Made by a program: the position numbers and the translations under genes
Shown here: one piece after another, positions 24,966 through 32,711 of the stretch
Layout of the letters: each line of letters begins with the position of its first letter
How positions within the stretch are numbered: the first letter of the stretch is position 1
Notes under the pieces: model-generated
What the model was told of the DNA's origin: nothing
What the model saw: only the letters and a program-made list of their open reading frames with translations
The model's database searches: none
Source: CAZKCI01 sp964551475
Lineage (GTDB): Bacteria; Auribacterota; Erginobacteria; Erginobacterales; CAZKCI01
Reading direction: 5' to 3'
DNA length: 35,716 bases
Assembly: GCA_964551475.1 (NCBI GenBank)
Contig: CAZKCI010000118.1
Location: 1-35,716, forward strand

Positions 24966-25269
24966 CCTGAACCAATGCCAGATTGATGTGCAGGTAAAGT
25001 CTCTGATTCTGCTGGACCATCCGCATCGTCAAAGTAGTCCTGCCGTGAATAGGAGAGTGGCGTCGGCCGCGAGGACTTCCTTCAGAGTGCGGTGTGGATT
25101 ACTTTCCGAGTTCAGCTCGATCATACGGCTGTATTCCAGGAATAGCGGTACTCTTTCAGTTTTCCGCCCCTTCGGGATATAGCTGCCAATAATCCATCCC
25201 CAGGGCGATAGCCGCGTCCAACCCTGCCCTGCCCGCTCCGGTCTGTCCTCCGGATATGATCTTCAGCAT
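24958..25269 (-). pseudogene. Broken SLOG-family gene (putative molybdenum-carrier type)
   Basis: Read from ATG at 25269, the minus strand begins MLKIISGGQTGAGRAGLDAA, the hallmark of the cpYpsA-related SLOG/putative molybdenum-carrier family. The frame then breaks at about residue 27. The family sequence resumes one frame over (YIPKGRKTERVPL, TLKEVLAADATLLF), stops at a TGA, and continues in a third frame (LTMRMVQQNQRLYLHINLAL). At least two frameshifts and a truncated 3' end make this a pseudogene. It lies at the border of the AT-rich patch. Confidence 0.75.
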
Positions 25270-25292
25270 TTCCTTTTCTTGTCATTCCGGGA

Positions 25293-25325
25293 TATTCCCC
25301 ACCTATTCCCCACCTATTCCCCCCC
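25293..25325. repeat. Three tandem 11-bp units
   Basis: TATTCCCCACC occurs at 25293-25303 and 25304-25314, followed by TATTCCCCCCC at 25315-25325. The 11-bp, roughly one-helical-turn period matches arm-type sites of tyrosine recombinases and resembles the C-rich part of the att-like repeats. Otherwise the 24.9-25.65 kb interval holds only the broken SLOG gene and no further gene. Confidence 0.5.
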
Positions 25326-25654
25326 ATCTCGATACCCCCATGGATTCATTCTATAACATATTGAATCGCATGGAATTATGAGAATATGCGCAAAATCTCT
25401 GGCTTCCACGGGTATAGAGTGAGGGCATTTGTCTCAGTTGTAGAGGAAGATATTGCATTACTCGCATAGGGTAGGCAGAAGAAAGGAAACGAGGCAATTC
25501 CCCAGGAATCCGAGCACGCTATTCAAACCCCGCATACATACACGGTAAACGTAACCGCGACATGGAATGACTGATTGAGAAGGGCATGCCCCTAAATAGA
25601 ACTGAGCTGGCGGGGCTATGGCCAGGACTTCGGGGAGGAAGGGAAGAAAGAGAA

Positions 25655-26347
25655 ATGAGAGCAATCGGCTACATCAGGGTCAGCACTGATGAGCAGGCGA
25701 AGGAAGGCAATTCCCTGGGCGACCAAGAGCGCGACATTCGCCAGTACGCGACCGAGCATAGCTGGGAACTGGAGCGGATCTACGCGGACGAGGGCAAGTC
25801 GGCCAAGACCCTGGAGCGAGATGGTCTTTGCGGACTCCTGGACCGGGTGGACGCCGGCGGGATCGGCGCGGTAATCGTGACCAAGCTAGACCGCCTCACG
25901 CGGGAGACCTCTGATGCCTTAGGGTTGGACGCTCATTTCCGGAGTAAGGGGGTGGATCTCTGCTTCATCTACGACGAGGCGGACACATCCACTCCGGACG
26001 GAGAACTGATTTTTACGATCCGGGCAGCCTTGAGCAAATATGAACGCCGGATAATCGCGGCGCGGACTAAGCTCACTTTAGCCCACAAGAAACAGCGCGG
26101 GGAATGGATCGGGCGTGTTCCTTACGGCTACCGAATGAACGAGAGGGGAGGTATTCTGGTTGAGGATGACGATGCCCAGGGGCATATCAAGCGGGCGAAG
26201 GAGCTTAAGCGGAGGGGGTATTCCTACCGGCGGATTGCCGAGCATTTAGGGGTGGCCCTGGGGACTGCCCACAAGCTGATAAACACGCACTCTAGAAGCA
26301 TGAAGGCCCGGTATTGCAACAGCTTAGCGACATCAGGCGTTCATTAA
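25655..26347 (+). CDS. Serine site-specific recombinase (resolvase/invertase family)
   Basis: A 230-residue recombinase from ATG at 25655 (AGGGAAGAAAGAG upstream; the N-terminal motif starts at once). IGYIRVSTDEQ carries the nucleophile Ser10. VTKLDRLTRET supplies the conserved arginines. The C-terminus has a GRVPYGYR link and a short helix-turn-helix (YSYRRIAEHLGVALGTAHKLI). It is longer than a plain resolvase but lacks the long C-terminal domain of large serine integrases. It opens the plus-strand mobile element and may integrate, invert or resolve it. Confidence 0.9.
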   Translation: MRAIGYIRVSTDEQAKEGNSLGDQERDIRQYATEHSWELERIYADEGKSAKTLERDGLCGLLDRVDAGGIGAVIVTKLDRLTRETSDALGLDAHFRSKGVDLCFIYDEADTSTPDGELIFTIRAALSKYERRIIAARTKLTLAHKKQRGEWIGRVPYGYRMNERGGILVEDDDAQGHIKRAKELKRRGYSYRRIAEHLGVALGTAHKLINTHSRSMKARYCNSLATSGVH

Positions 26348-26456
26348 ACGAGCGTTTTACGAACAAAAACCAGCACACCTGGAGCGGGTATGGACGGTAT
26401 CGAAATAGAAAGAAAGGTATGGTAAAATTGATTCAGAGTAAATCAATCAGAGGGAA

Positions 26457-26993
26457 ATGGGAAGCAACCGCATGAATAATCGGCTGTCTAATGCGCCTGG
26501 CTTCACCCAAGACGAAGAGATAAAAGCCTTCCAGGGTCTGATGCTTGATCCCATCGCATATCTCCAGGCAAACGGCCGGACGCGAGAAATCACGGAAAGA
26601 AAGAAGCTTTATTGGTGGTGGCGGTTACAGGGATGCAGCAAAGCAAAGGCAGCACGTCAAGCCGGGTATTCCGCTTCCGTCGTCCGAGGATGGTCTAGCG
26701 CACGGAGGGAGAAGGCGGGGGAACGGACGGCGATCTCAAAGCACTTCCACCTTGAGCAGATAACCCCCGGCTACATCAAGGGCCGTATCCTTGAGATAGC
26801 CCAGAACGCCCCCCAGCCAAGGGATAGGCTATCGGCCTGGGGTTTGCTTGCCCAGATGCAGGGCATGTTTACCAAAACCCAGGTGCAGAATTCACCGAAG
26901 GCTATGACCGCAGTATTCAATCTCCCCATGCCAGCGTGTCCCAAATGTGGATATGTTCAAGGCGAGACTACAACGCTCCCTAGAGGGGCGTGA
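26457..26993 (+). CDS. Phage terminase small-subunit-like protein
   Basis: A 178-residue protein (an in-frame ATG at 26472 is an alternative start). KAKAARQAGYSASVVRGW (residues ~67-85) is the helix-turn-helix of Terminase_2-type small subunits. The later YIKGRILEIAQ and DRLSAWGLLAQMQGMFTK match their C-terminal half. A terminal CPKCGY is a partial zinc knuckle. Reading past the TGA (26991-26993) stays open in the same frame to 27128 and encodes a polyproline linker and a further ~27 residues, so the stop may be a mutation or readthrough site. Small terminases recognise the packaging site; no large subunit is in the window. Confidence 0.65.
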   Translation: MGSNRMNNRLSNAPGFTQDEEIKAFQGLMLDPIAYLQANGRTREITERKKLYWWWRLQGCSKAKAARQAGYSASVVRGWSSARREKAGERTAISKHFHLEQITPGYIKGRILEIAQNAPQPRDRLSAWGLLAQMQGMFTKTQVQNSPKAMTAVFNLPMPACPKCGYVQGETTTLPRGA

Positions 26994-27323
26994 TCAGAGC
27001 GGGTTGATCCTATATCTCTACCCCCCCCCCCACCCCCACCGGTGGTCATCGGCCCCGAGGGTCCCATCGACCAAGAAGAGAAGAATATCAAGAATACGTC
27101 AGGTGCATTTTTACCGAGGGTTCATTGATCATTTGTCTACGGTTTGATTATTGATATGGAGATTTTACCTTGACGTAAATGCGGTTATGGACAATGCTTG
27201 ATACGGTGTTTCGGCGATAATTTGCCTTGAGCATTACAAGGGACAATGAAACCCAATATTTAGCCTGGCATGGATTGATTATCCAGCCGGGCTATAATAA
27301 TTAGTGGGATATTTGGGCCGAAT
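26994..27323. other. Gene gap: in-frame 3' extension and poly-C tract
   Basis: To 27128 this region is an in-frame continuation of the preceding gene (SERVDPISLPPPPPPVVIG and on), including an 11-C run at 27021-27031. From 27129 to 27323 no gene is seen. A -10-like TATAAT lies at about 27294-27299, just before the membrane-protein gene, with a weak -35. Confidence 0.45.
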
Positions 27324-28355
27324 ATGAACTTCATCAAATTCGCTATATCCCTTATCTGTTTCGGATGGCTTTTCTGGCATGCCCTGATGATGGTTATTTA
27401 CATACCCGCAATGGGAATAATTCCTATACTTGCATGGGTGACGGGAGGCGAGAAAACGGTTACAAAACGTTTCATGCTAATCCCTTTATTAATCATTTCC
27501 TTTATATTTGGCGTAGTGATCCCTGCTGTCTTCTATAGCGCGGGGATATTTACCATTGTTCTGAACTTTATGGATAAGGCTTCCTATCCATGGATATATG
27601 TGGTGATTGGCGGTCTATTGTGCCTTTGGTTTGCATCCCCTAAAGGCGAAACAAACGCCATTGCGATGTTATGCTCTATTGTAAGCTATGGCCTATTTAT
27701 GACGATCATGAAGTCATTTGGGCGTGGCATTGATGATCTTGGTCAAAGCATAATCGACAGGGTTATAGGTATTATGGTGCTGGTATTTATCATTGGTTCG
27801 GTGGTAGCGTTCATAATTTGGTTCATTAATAAAATGAAAACAAAACTATCGCCATCATTACGATGGATTATAGTTATTGTATTTGTAGCAATATCTGTGC
27901 TTATCACGATTACCTTTGTTAAGTTAGCTCCATTTGTCCAGATATTCCCGTTCAATATTGATTTCACATTTTCTAAGCATGGCGCGAGCCTTAACACTAG
28001 TGTTGATCACTTCAGCAATTCGATCAAGGAAAATAGCGAGGCGGCTAGGATATTCAATGAAGCTCTACCGGAATTTGGCAGCGGTACTGTTGAAGCCGAC
28101 AAAGAAGATGATATAATGCGGCATAATATACAAGCCCTAGAAGAAGCGAGAAAAGTGGATATTTATGAATTGAACAAGGCATATCCGGGATGGGGTAAGC
28201 ATTATGCAGAAGAATTTATTCAAGGTATCGAAATGTATATCTCTGGGAGAGATACTTCAAATTCATGGATGGATTTGAAGGGTCAGTTATTGTTGAATAA
28301 ATGGGGAGATTGGTATGACGCAAATATAGCGCAGCTCAGAAAAGCAATAAAATAG
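27324..28355 (+). CDS. Multi-span membrane protein of the mobile element
   Basis: A 343-residue protein with about six hydrophobic segments in residues ~5-215 (FAISLICFGWLFWHALMMVIYI; LIISFIFGVVIPAVFY; YVVIGGLLCLWF; VLVFIIGSVVAFIIWFI; WIIVIVFVAISVLITITFV) and a soluble, charged C-terminal third. No family recognised. Base composition is AT-rich compared with the chromosome. It heads a run of small membrane and secreted genes. Confidence 0.7.
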   Translation: MNFIKFAISLICFGWLFWHALMMVIYIPAMGIIPILAWVTGGEKTVTKRFMLIPLLIISFIFGVVIPAVFYSAGIFTIVLNFMDKASYPWIYVVIGGLLCLWFASPKGETNAIAMLCSIVSYGLFMTIMKSFGRGIDDLGQSIIDRVIGIMVLVFIIGSVVAFIIWFINKMKTKLSPSLRWIIVIVFVAISVLITITFVKLAPFVQIFPFNIDFTFSKHGASLNTSVDHFSNSIKENSEAARIFNEALPEFGSGTVEADKEDDIMRHNIQALEEARKVDIYELNKAYPGWGKHYAEEFIQGIEMYISGRDTSNSWMDLKGQLLLNKWGDWYDANIAQLRKAIK

Positions 28356-28406
28356 CCCTTAAATATGTCTTCCGGGGGTAGCCCATTTGCCTTATGGGGA
28401 GTGCAG

Positions 28407-28778
28407 ATGAATAGATATCAGAAGATAATCCTAATCGCTGTTGCTGGCATGGTGATCCTGCGGGTAGTCTTTCCGGTTCCTGAGTATTATGTCACATCCC
28501 TTGAGTCTATGGGGAAACATGAAGTATCGAAACAACTGTATCAAGCAGTCGCCGAAAGTACGCGATCGGCATTGGCATTTACCAAAGCAAATTTCTTGAC
28601 CAATAGTCTCCATATCATAGCGATATTGGTTGTAGGCGGTATCGCTTACATTCTAGCTGGACAAAAGTGGGCCATGAGTCTAAAACCCTTTTCCTATAAA
28701 ATCCGACATATATCAAAGGGAGCATGGGGGCTATTCAGCCGATTAATAGCGAGAATAAAGCCAGGCGGGGGGGGATGA
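28407..28778 (+). CDS. Small membrane protein, possibly with decayed C-terminal tail
   Basis: A 123-residue protein from ATG at 28407 (GGGGAG six bases upstream, better than 28365). Hydrophobic segments lie at ~6-22 and ~62-85. It ends KPGGGG* in an eight-G run (28767-28774). In the next frame, coding-like sequence (PADPGHPPLAPTPAPAVTPEEE...) continues to 28890, interrupted only by one TAG at 28795. A proline-rich tail may have been lost by slippage in the G-run, or may be reached by frameshifting. Function unknown. Confidence 0.55.
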   Translation: MNRYQKIILIAVAGMVILRVVFPVPEYYVTSLESMGKHEVSKQLYQAVAESTRSALAFTKANFLTNSLHIIAILVVGGIAYILAGQKWAMSLKPFSYKIRHISKGAWGLFSRLIARIKPGGGG

Positions 28779-28916
28779 ATACGGAGTGGGACCCTAGCCA
28801 GCCGATCCAGGCCATCCCCCGCTTGCTCCTACTCCCGCGCCTGCAGTCACGCCGGAGGAAGAGAGCGGCGGTTTCCTGGGGATATTCTGAAACGGTGAAA
28901 CGTGAGGAGGTCTGAA

Positions 28917-29261
28917 ATGAACAGGGGGATTGTGAACATAGAGATTGTGGGGGTGATCTTCACGAAGATTCTCAAAGCGATCAGAGAGGCGTTCCAGGCA
29001 AGCCTCCATATGAGCGAGGGGGCATTCCGGCTTGCAATCGTGGCGATTCTGGCCGGCATCCTGATCGTGTTAGCCGTCCAATATATCGGGACACTAAAAA
29101 AGACGTCAGTTGGTGAGATGATAAAATTAGCAGAAGCTAAAAAGCCCGAAGATGTCAAAGAAATTATCGGTCGAATCCCCGTAAGCCTCTCCTTGCATTC
29201 TGACGATATAATTTCGCTCCTCGCCGCCGCCAAAAAACTCGCTCCGGAAGAGGACGAATAG
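28917..29261 (+). CDS. Small single-span membrane protein
   Basis: A 114-residue protein from ATG at 28917, with GAGGAGG at good distance. One clear membrane helix (AFRLAIVAILAGILIVLAVQ, ~41-60) lies between a short basic N-terminal part and an acidic/amphipathic C-terminal part. Function unknown. Probably cotranscribed with its neighbours. Confidence 0.55.
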   Translation: MNRGIVNIEIVGVIFTKILKAIREAFQASLHMSEGAFRLAIVAILAGILIVLAVQYIGTLKKTSVGEMIKLAEAKKPEDVKEIIGRIPVSLSLHSDDIISLLAAAKKLAPEEDE

Positions 29262-29400
29262 AAAAAATGATTAAGGCGAGAAGGCTAAACAGTAAGGCGA
29301 CCAGCTGACCTATATCCCCCAGTGGATGATCGACGAAGCAGGAGCGGGACAGGCGGGAGATCGCCGGATAATTATTCCAGGGAAAACGGAGGGATAACGC

Positions 29401-30063
29401 ATGAGAACGGCAACCTGGATAGCTTTTCTGCTTCCCGCATTATTGCTGGTCTTGAGCCTCTACTTGCCGACGATCTGCTTTGGCGAAACAGCCGCGGTTC
29501 AGCCCTCGGTTCAGTCCTCGGTTCAGCCTGCGGTTCAGACCGATATCCCCGAGGCCAGAAAGCAGATGATCCGGGAATATAGGGAGCGGATACGGCAAGC
29601 GGAGAAAGGGAAAAGCAAATCTTCCGCAGGAGTCTTTGCGAGCGGGCAGAAATCGCTTGAGCTTCAGATGGCAGAGATTGATGCCGCCGAGGGATGGTCG
29701 CCCGCTAGCTCTGGGGAATTGATGATTGCCAAGAAACTCGACATACTGACGACGAGGTGCAAGCAAGATCGGTATGCCATCGGCGATCAGACCATGAAGA
29801 CGATTCAGATTTTGAAGGAGCGCCACCTCCTCAGCGATGATGTTGGGGGACATTGGGGATTCCTGGACTTGATGACTGTAGTGACAAACCCGAGTCGCTC
29901 AAGCGAGGCAGCCGTGAGACAGGATTATGCGACAATCGGAGGCAGCGCATCGGCGAAGTTTGACTATACGATGATTTGCACTACATATATAGCCCTAAGA
30001 GAAAGGGGAGCATCACATTCGTCAACCTTGTGGAATCTTCAAAAGATGTTGGGGACATATTAA
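29401..30063 (+). CDS. Exported protein of unknown function
   Basis: A 220-residue protein with a signal peptide (residues ~1-29, ICFGE) and GGAGGG before the ATG. Four 12-bp repeats at 29497-29541 encode VQPSVQSSVQPAVQ. A basic helix and the compact region ELMIAKKLDILTTRCKQDRYAIG follow. No family recognised. A second, interrupted frame overlaps its 3' end. Confidence 0.6.
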   Translation: MRTATWIAFLLPALLLVLSLYLPTICFGETAAVQPSVQSSVQPAVQTDIPEARKQMIREYRERIRQAEKGKSKSSAGVFASGQKSLELQMAEIDAAEGWSPASSGELMIAKKLDILTTRCKQDRYAIGDQTMKTIQILKERHLLSDDVGGHWGFLDLMTVVTNPSRSSEAAVRQDYATIGGSASAKFDYTMICTTYIALRERGASHSSTLWNLQKMLGTY

Positions 30064-30494
30064 AGCGGGCGGTCAGAGATACCCTTCCCCCGTCTGAGAT
30101 CGAAGCCTATGCGCGAACCTGGGAGGCGTTTTTACGTCGCAGAGACGAAAGCTGCCAGATCGGCGCGGAATCGGGGAAGGTAGGGAAGGATTACCGGGGC
30201 GAGATAACCCGTTTTAGCGCAATCCAGAGGCCAGGAACGGGGCAGGACTGAGGTAAGGGCAACACCTTACCTCTTGGGGTTGGCTCGGCCGGGGCCAGTG
30301 TAGAGGCAATAAATGGGTTTCAGGCGTTCGGAACGCATGTGCGAGTGGAGGTGACAATAGCCGGGATTCTGGGAGGCCATTTAAAAGGCGATCCAGGTCA
30401 GCTCAGAGGTTTGGTATTCGTCTGGAATGGCCTTTTTCTGCTTGGACCAGACACAAGGGATGGTCTTTGGACGGATAATTCCCCCTGGCAGTAG
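29976..30494 (+). pseudogene. Open frame interrupted by one in-frame TGA
   Basis: Frame +3 is open from 29976 to a TGA at 30249-30251 and then, in the same frame, for 80 more codons to TAG at 30492. Both parts are protein-like: PSEIEAYARTWEAFLRRR before, and GFQAFGTHVRVEVTIAGILGG with LVFVWNGLFLLGPD after. A perfect 9-bp hairpin begins on the GA of the TGA. A gene broken by CGA-to-TGA is simplest. It overlaps the end of the preceding gene, so the true start is uncertain. The SEI-AY--TWEA motif recurs at 34.4 kb. Confidence 0.4.
30250..30273 (+). terminator. Perfect hairpin at a TGA codon
   Basis: Arms GAGGTAAGG (30250-30258) and CCTTACCTC (30265-30273) with loop GCAACA. It starts at the second base of the TGA (30249-30251). 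No T-tract follows, so it is a poor intrinsic terminator; a stop-context structure is the alternative. Confidence 0.45.
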
Positions 30495-30599
30495 GGGAGT
30501 AGCACCCCCCTCCCCGAAAGGGGACAAGAATAGCCGGAAAGGGGTGACGCTGGCGGGGGATATAGAGAATAGCGGAGGAAAACAGGGAGCGGGGAAGAG

Positions 30600-30935
30600 A
30601 TGCACCCGATCTTGATTATTGTTTTAGTCGTCGTATTCGTGCCGATCATCATCCTGACCATTGTGTTTTCCATCAAGAAGTCACGAGGTCAACTCCCTTC
30701 CCAGATTCCCGATCAGAATCTGGGAGTGGTCAATCCCAAGTTGGTCTGCCCCCACTGCCAGGCCGCCGGGAAGGTGAGGGCTAAAGAGGTTCAGCACAAC
30801 GCCGGGGTCAGTGGCGGGAAGGTCGTTGCGATGATCCTCACCGCAGGGATATCGCTCCTGTTCGTCGGACTGTCTAGGATCGAGAACAAGACAGTGGCCC
30901 ATTGCGATAACTGCGGATCGAACTGGATGTATTGA
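30600..30935 (+). CDS. Membrane-anchored zinc-ribbon protein
   Basis: A 111-residue protein with an N-terminal membrane helix (residues ~3-25). It is followed by a split zinc ribbon: LVCPHCQAAGKVRAK and HCDNCGSNW. Between the cysteine pairs sits a hydrophobic, glycine-rich insert (GVSGGKVVAMILTAGISLLFVGLSR). It shares its C-terminal ~70 residues with the next gene, so the two are paralogues. Ribosome-binding site GGGGAAGAG. Function unknown; zinc-ribbon proteins of mobile elements often bind nucleic acid or protein. Confidence 0.65.
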   Translation: MHPILIIVLVVVFVPIIILTIVFSIKKSRGQLPSQIPDQNLGVVNPKLVCPHCQAAGKVRAKEVQHNAGVSGGKVVAMILTAGISLLFVGLSRIENKTVAHCDNCGSNWMY

Positions 30936-30948
30936 AGGGAGGAACGAT

Positions 30949-31260
30949 ATGTGGGACTGCAAGAAATGCGGGAAGAGTAACTACAACGATAACACCTGGT
31001 GTTTCTCATGTAGAACGCCCAAGTTGGATAAGAATGACCTCGAATACGGCGTCCTCAATCCCAAACTCGTCTGTCCGCATTGCCAGACTGCGGGGAATGT
31101 TCGTGCGAAGACGGTCAAGTTAAAGAAGGGAATCAGCGGCGGGAAGGTCACAGGAGCGATCCTCACCGGGGGTTTGTCTATGCTCGCCACTGGGCTATCC
31201 CGTAAGAAAACAGCGACCCAGGCCCATTGCGACAACAGTGGATCGACCTGGTTGTTCTGA
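30949..31260 (+). CDS. RanBP2-type plus split zinc-ribbon protein
   Basis: A 103-residue paralogue of the preceding gene. The membrane helix is replaced by a RanBP2-like zinc finger (WDCKKCGKSNYNDNTWCFSC, residues 2-21). The shared ribbon follows (VCPHCQTAGNVRAK ... AHCDNSGSTW). The final ligand cysteine of its sister (HCDNCGS) is serine here (HCDNSGS), so this zinc site may be lost or altered. It lies 13 bp after its paralogue, with GGAGGAACGAT upstream. Confidence 0.65.
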   Translation: MWDCKKCGKSNYNDNTWCFSCRTPKLDKNDLEYGVLNPKLVCPHCQTAGNVRAKTVKLKKGISGGKVTGAILTGGLSMLATGLSRKKTATQAHCDNSGSTWLF

Positions 31261-31287
31261 ACGGATCAACATCCTGGGAGGGAAAAC

Positions 31288-32184
31288 ATGATTCGCAAAT
31301 GCCCAAAATGTGGGATTCCTGCTCACTCTGGGATTGAACGATGCATGTGCGGATATGTATTTCCATGCATTAAGCCACCAGAGAAAGAGAATTTATTCCA
31401 ATCCATACTGCGTAAAATCAGGGATAGCAAAAAGCGAATGTCTAACAAAAGGGAATTCAAGAAACAACTTATCGAGGCTGTCAGCGATGGCAAGATTACG
31501 TCAGATGAAATAGCATTACTGGATAGCAAATATACAGAGTATGGGTTAAGTTCCATAGACATCAATGAAATCAAGGTTCAAGCATACACGCTGGCATTCA
31601 ATGCGGCTAAAAGCGACTCTGTCATCACTGCCGAAGAGGCCAAAGAATTAGATAAGATTGCAAAGTACCTCCACATTGAAGATTCTGAAATTGAAAACAC
31701 CAAAATCGAATTTGCCAGATATCGTTTGATTGCCGAAGTCCAACGAGGCAATTTACCAGTGGTCGAGGGATCGGGCTTAATATTGTTGAAAGGGGAAATC
31801 ACCCATTGGATAGAGCGAGCGAGCTTGCTTGAAGAGAGGGTACTTCGGAGTAGATATGTCGGTGGGTCACACGGTATTAGTTTGCGGATTATGAAAGGTG
31901 TTAGTTATCGAGTTGGTTCTCACAGGGGGCATCTTGTTTCCGATACCGGTATAGTGCCTGTTAGCACTGGTAATCTCATATTTACCAACAAAAGGATTAC
32001 TTTCCTTGGTGATAAAATATCATTCAATCTAAAACTGGAAAAGTTGCTAAATGTCGAGTTATTAAAGGACGGCATCGAGTTAATTGAAGCAAGCGGGAAA
32101 AATCGAACTCTGCAATTTTCCGTTTCAGATAACACAGAAATCGTTGGGGCCATAGTATCTCAAATCCTAAACCGCATGGAATAA
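31288..32184 (+). CDS. Zinc-ribbon / TerB-like / short-PH domain protein
   Basis: A 298-residue protein. An N-terminal half zinc ribbon (RKCPKCGIPAHSGIERCMCGY) is followed by a helical region with ITSDEIALLDSKYTEYG and ITAEEAKELDKIAKYL, TerB-like in pattern (~55-135). Then comes a C-terminal beta-rich domain beginning VSTGNLIFTNKRITFLG (~225-290), like a bacterial PH/GRAM-type domain. This combination occurs in uncharacterised bacterial and phage proteins. No enzymatic residues are seen. Confidence 0.6.
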   Translation: MIRKCPKCGIPAHSGIERCMCGYVFPCIKPPEKENLFQSILRKIRDSKKRMSNKREFKKQLIEAVSDGKITSDEIALLDSKYTEYGLSSIDINEIKVQAYTLAFNAAKSDSVITAEEAKELDKIAKYLHIEDSEIENTKIEFARYRLIAEVQRGNLPVVEGSGLILLKGEITHWIERASLLEERVLRSRYVGGSHGISLRIMKGVSYRVGSHRGHLVSDTGIVPVSTGNLIFTNKRITFLGDKISFNLKLEKLLNVELLKDGIELIEASGKNRTLQFSVSDNTEIVGAIVSQILNRME

Positions 32185-32351
32185 TTCCGATGCTTTGTCT
32201 TGCGATAAGTAGTATTCCCGACTATTAGCATAGAACAATGGCTACGCTAGGGGATGATCCCGGCGAAGGAACCCGGCCCGTTGATCCCATCTAATTCTAT
32301 AGATTAGGTCTCCGCTACGAACTGGTTTCTTGCACAAGGAAGGGGGACACT

Positions 32352-32684
32352 ATGGGAAACACTATGTGGACTTGTCCAAAGTGTGAACGGAGATGCTATG
32401 GGGGTGAACGAACCTGCCTTGAATGTAGGACAGAGCGACCAGGCACCAATCAGTCTGAACCCATTATACAAACCCAGACTCCTCTACCTCCCCCGCCTCC
32501 CATCCGTTGCCCGAAGTGCGGGTCTGATCAGATCACGGCGGGGAAGAAAGGATTTGGAGTCGGGAAAGCGGCAGTAGGGGCAGTATTACTTGGCCCGGTA
32601 GGAATATTGGGAGGAATGATCGGGAGCGGGAAAGTAAAGATCACCTGTCTGAAGTGCGGGAACACCTGGAAGCCGGGTCGATAA
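32352..32684 (+). CDS. Split zinc-ribbon protein with glycine-rich insert
   Basis: A 110-residue protein with two zinc modules: WTCPKCERRCYGGERTCLECR at the N-terminus, and RCPKCGSDQ ... ITCLKCGNTW at the C-terminus. A Gly/Ala-rich hydrophobic segment (GFGVGKAAVGAVLLGPVGILGG) separates the ligands of the second, the same design as the genes at 30.6 and 30.9 kb. A polyproline linker joins the modules. Function unknown. The 167 bases before it hold no gene. Confidence 0.6.
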   Translation: MGNTMWTCPKCERRCYGGERTCLECRTERPGTNQSEPIIQTQTPLPPPPPIRCPKCGSDQITAGKKGFGVGKAAVGAVLLGPVGILGGMIGSGKVKITCLKCGNTWKPGR

Positions 32685-32711
32685 TCCATGGGCGAAGCGT
32701 AGGAGAACGGC

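Noticed and set aside
25293..25325. Tandem repeats considered as a CRISPR array
   Set aside because: The units are 11 bp with no spacers, and no cas genes are in the window.
25415..25475. tRNA-like D-arm sequence (TGTCTCAGTTGTAGAGGA)
   Set aside because: No acceptor stem, anticodon stem or T-arm can be formed around it.
28775..28915. A 46-codon frame after the G-run
   Set aside because: It is Arg/Leu-rich and lies across a better proline-rich tail in another frame; more likely a shadow.
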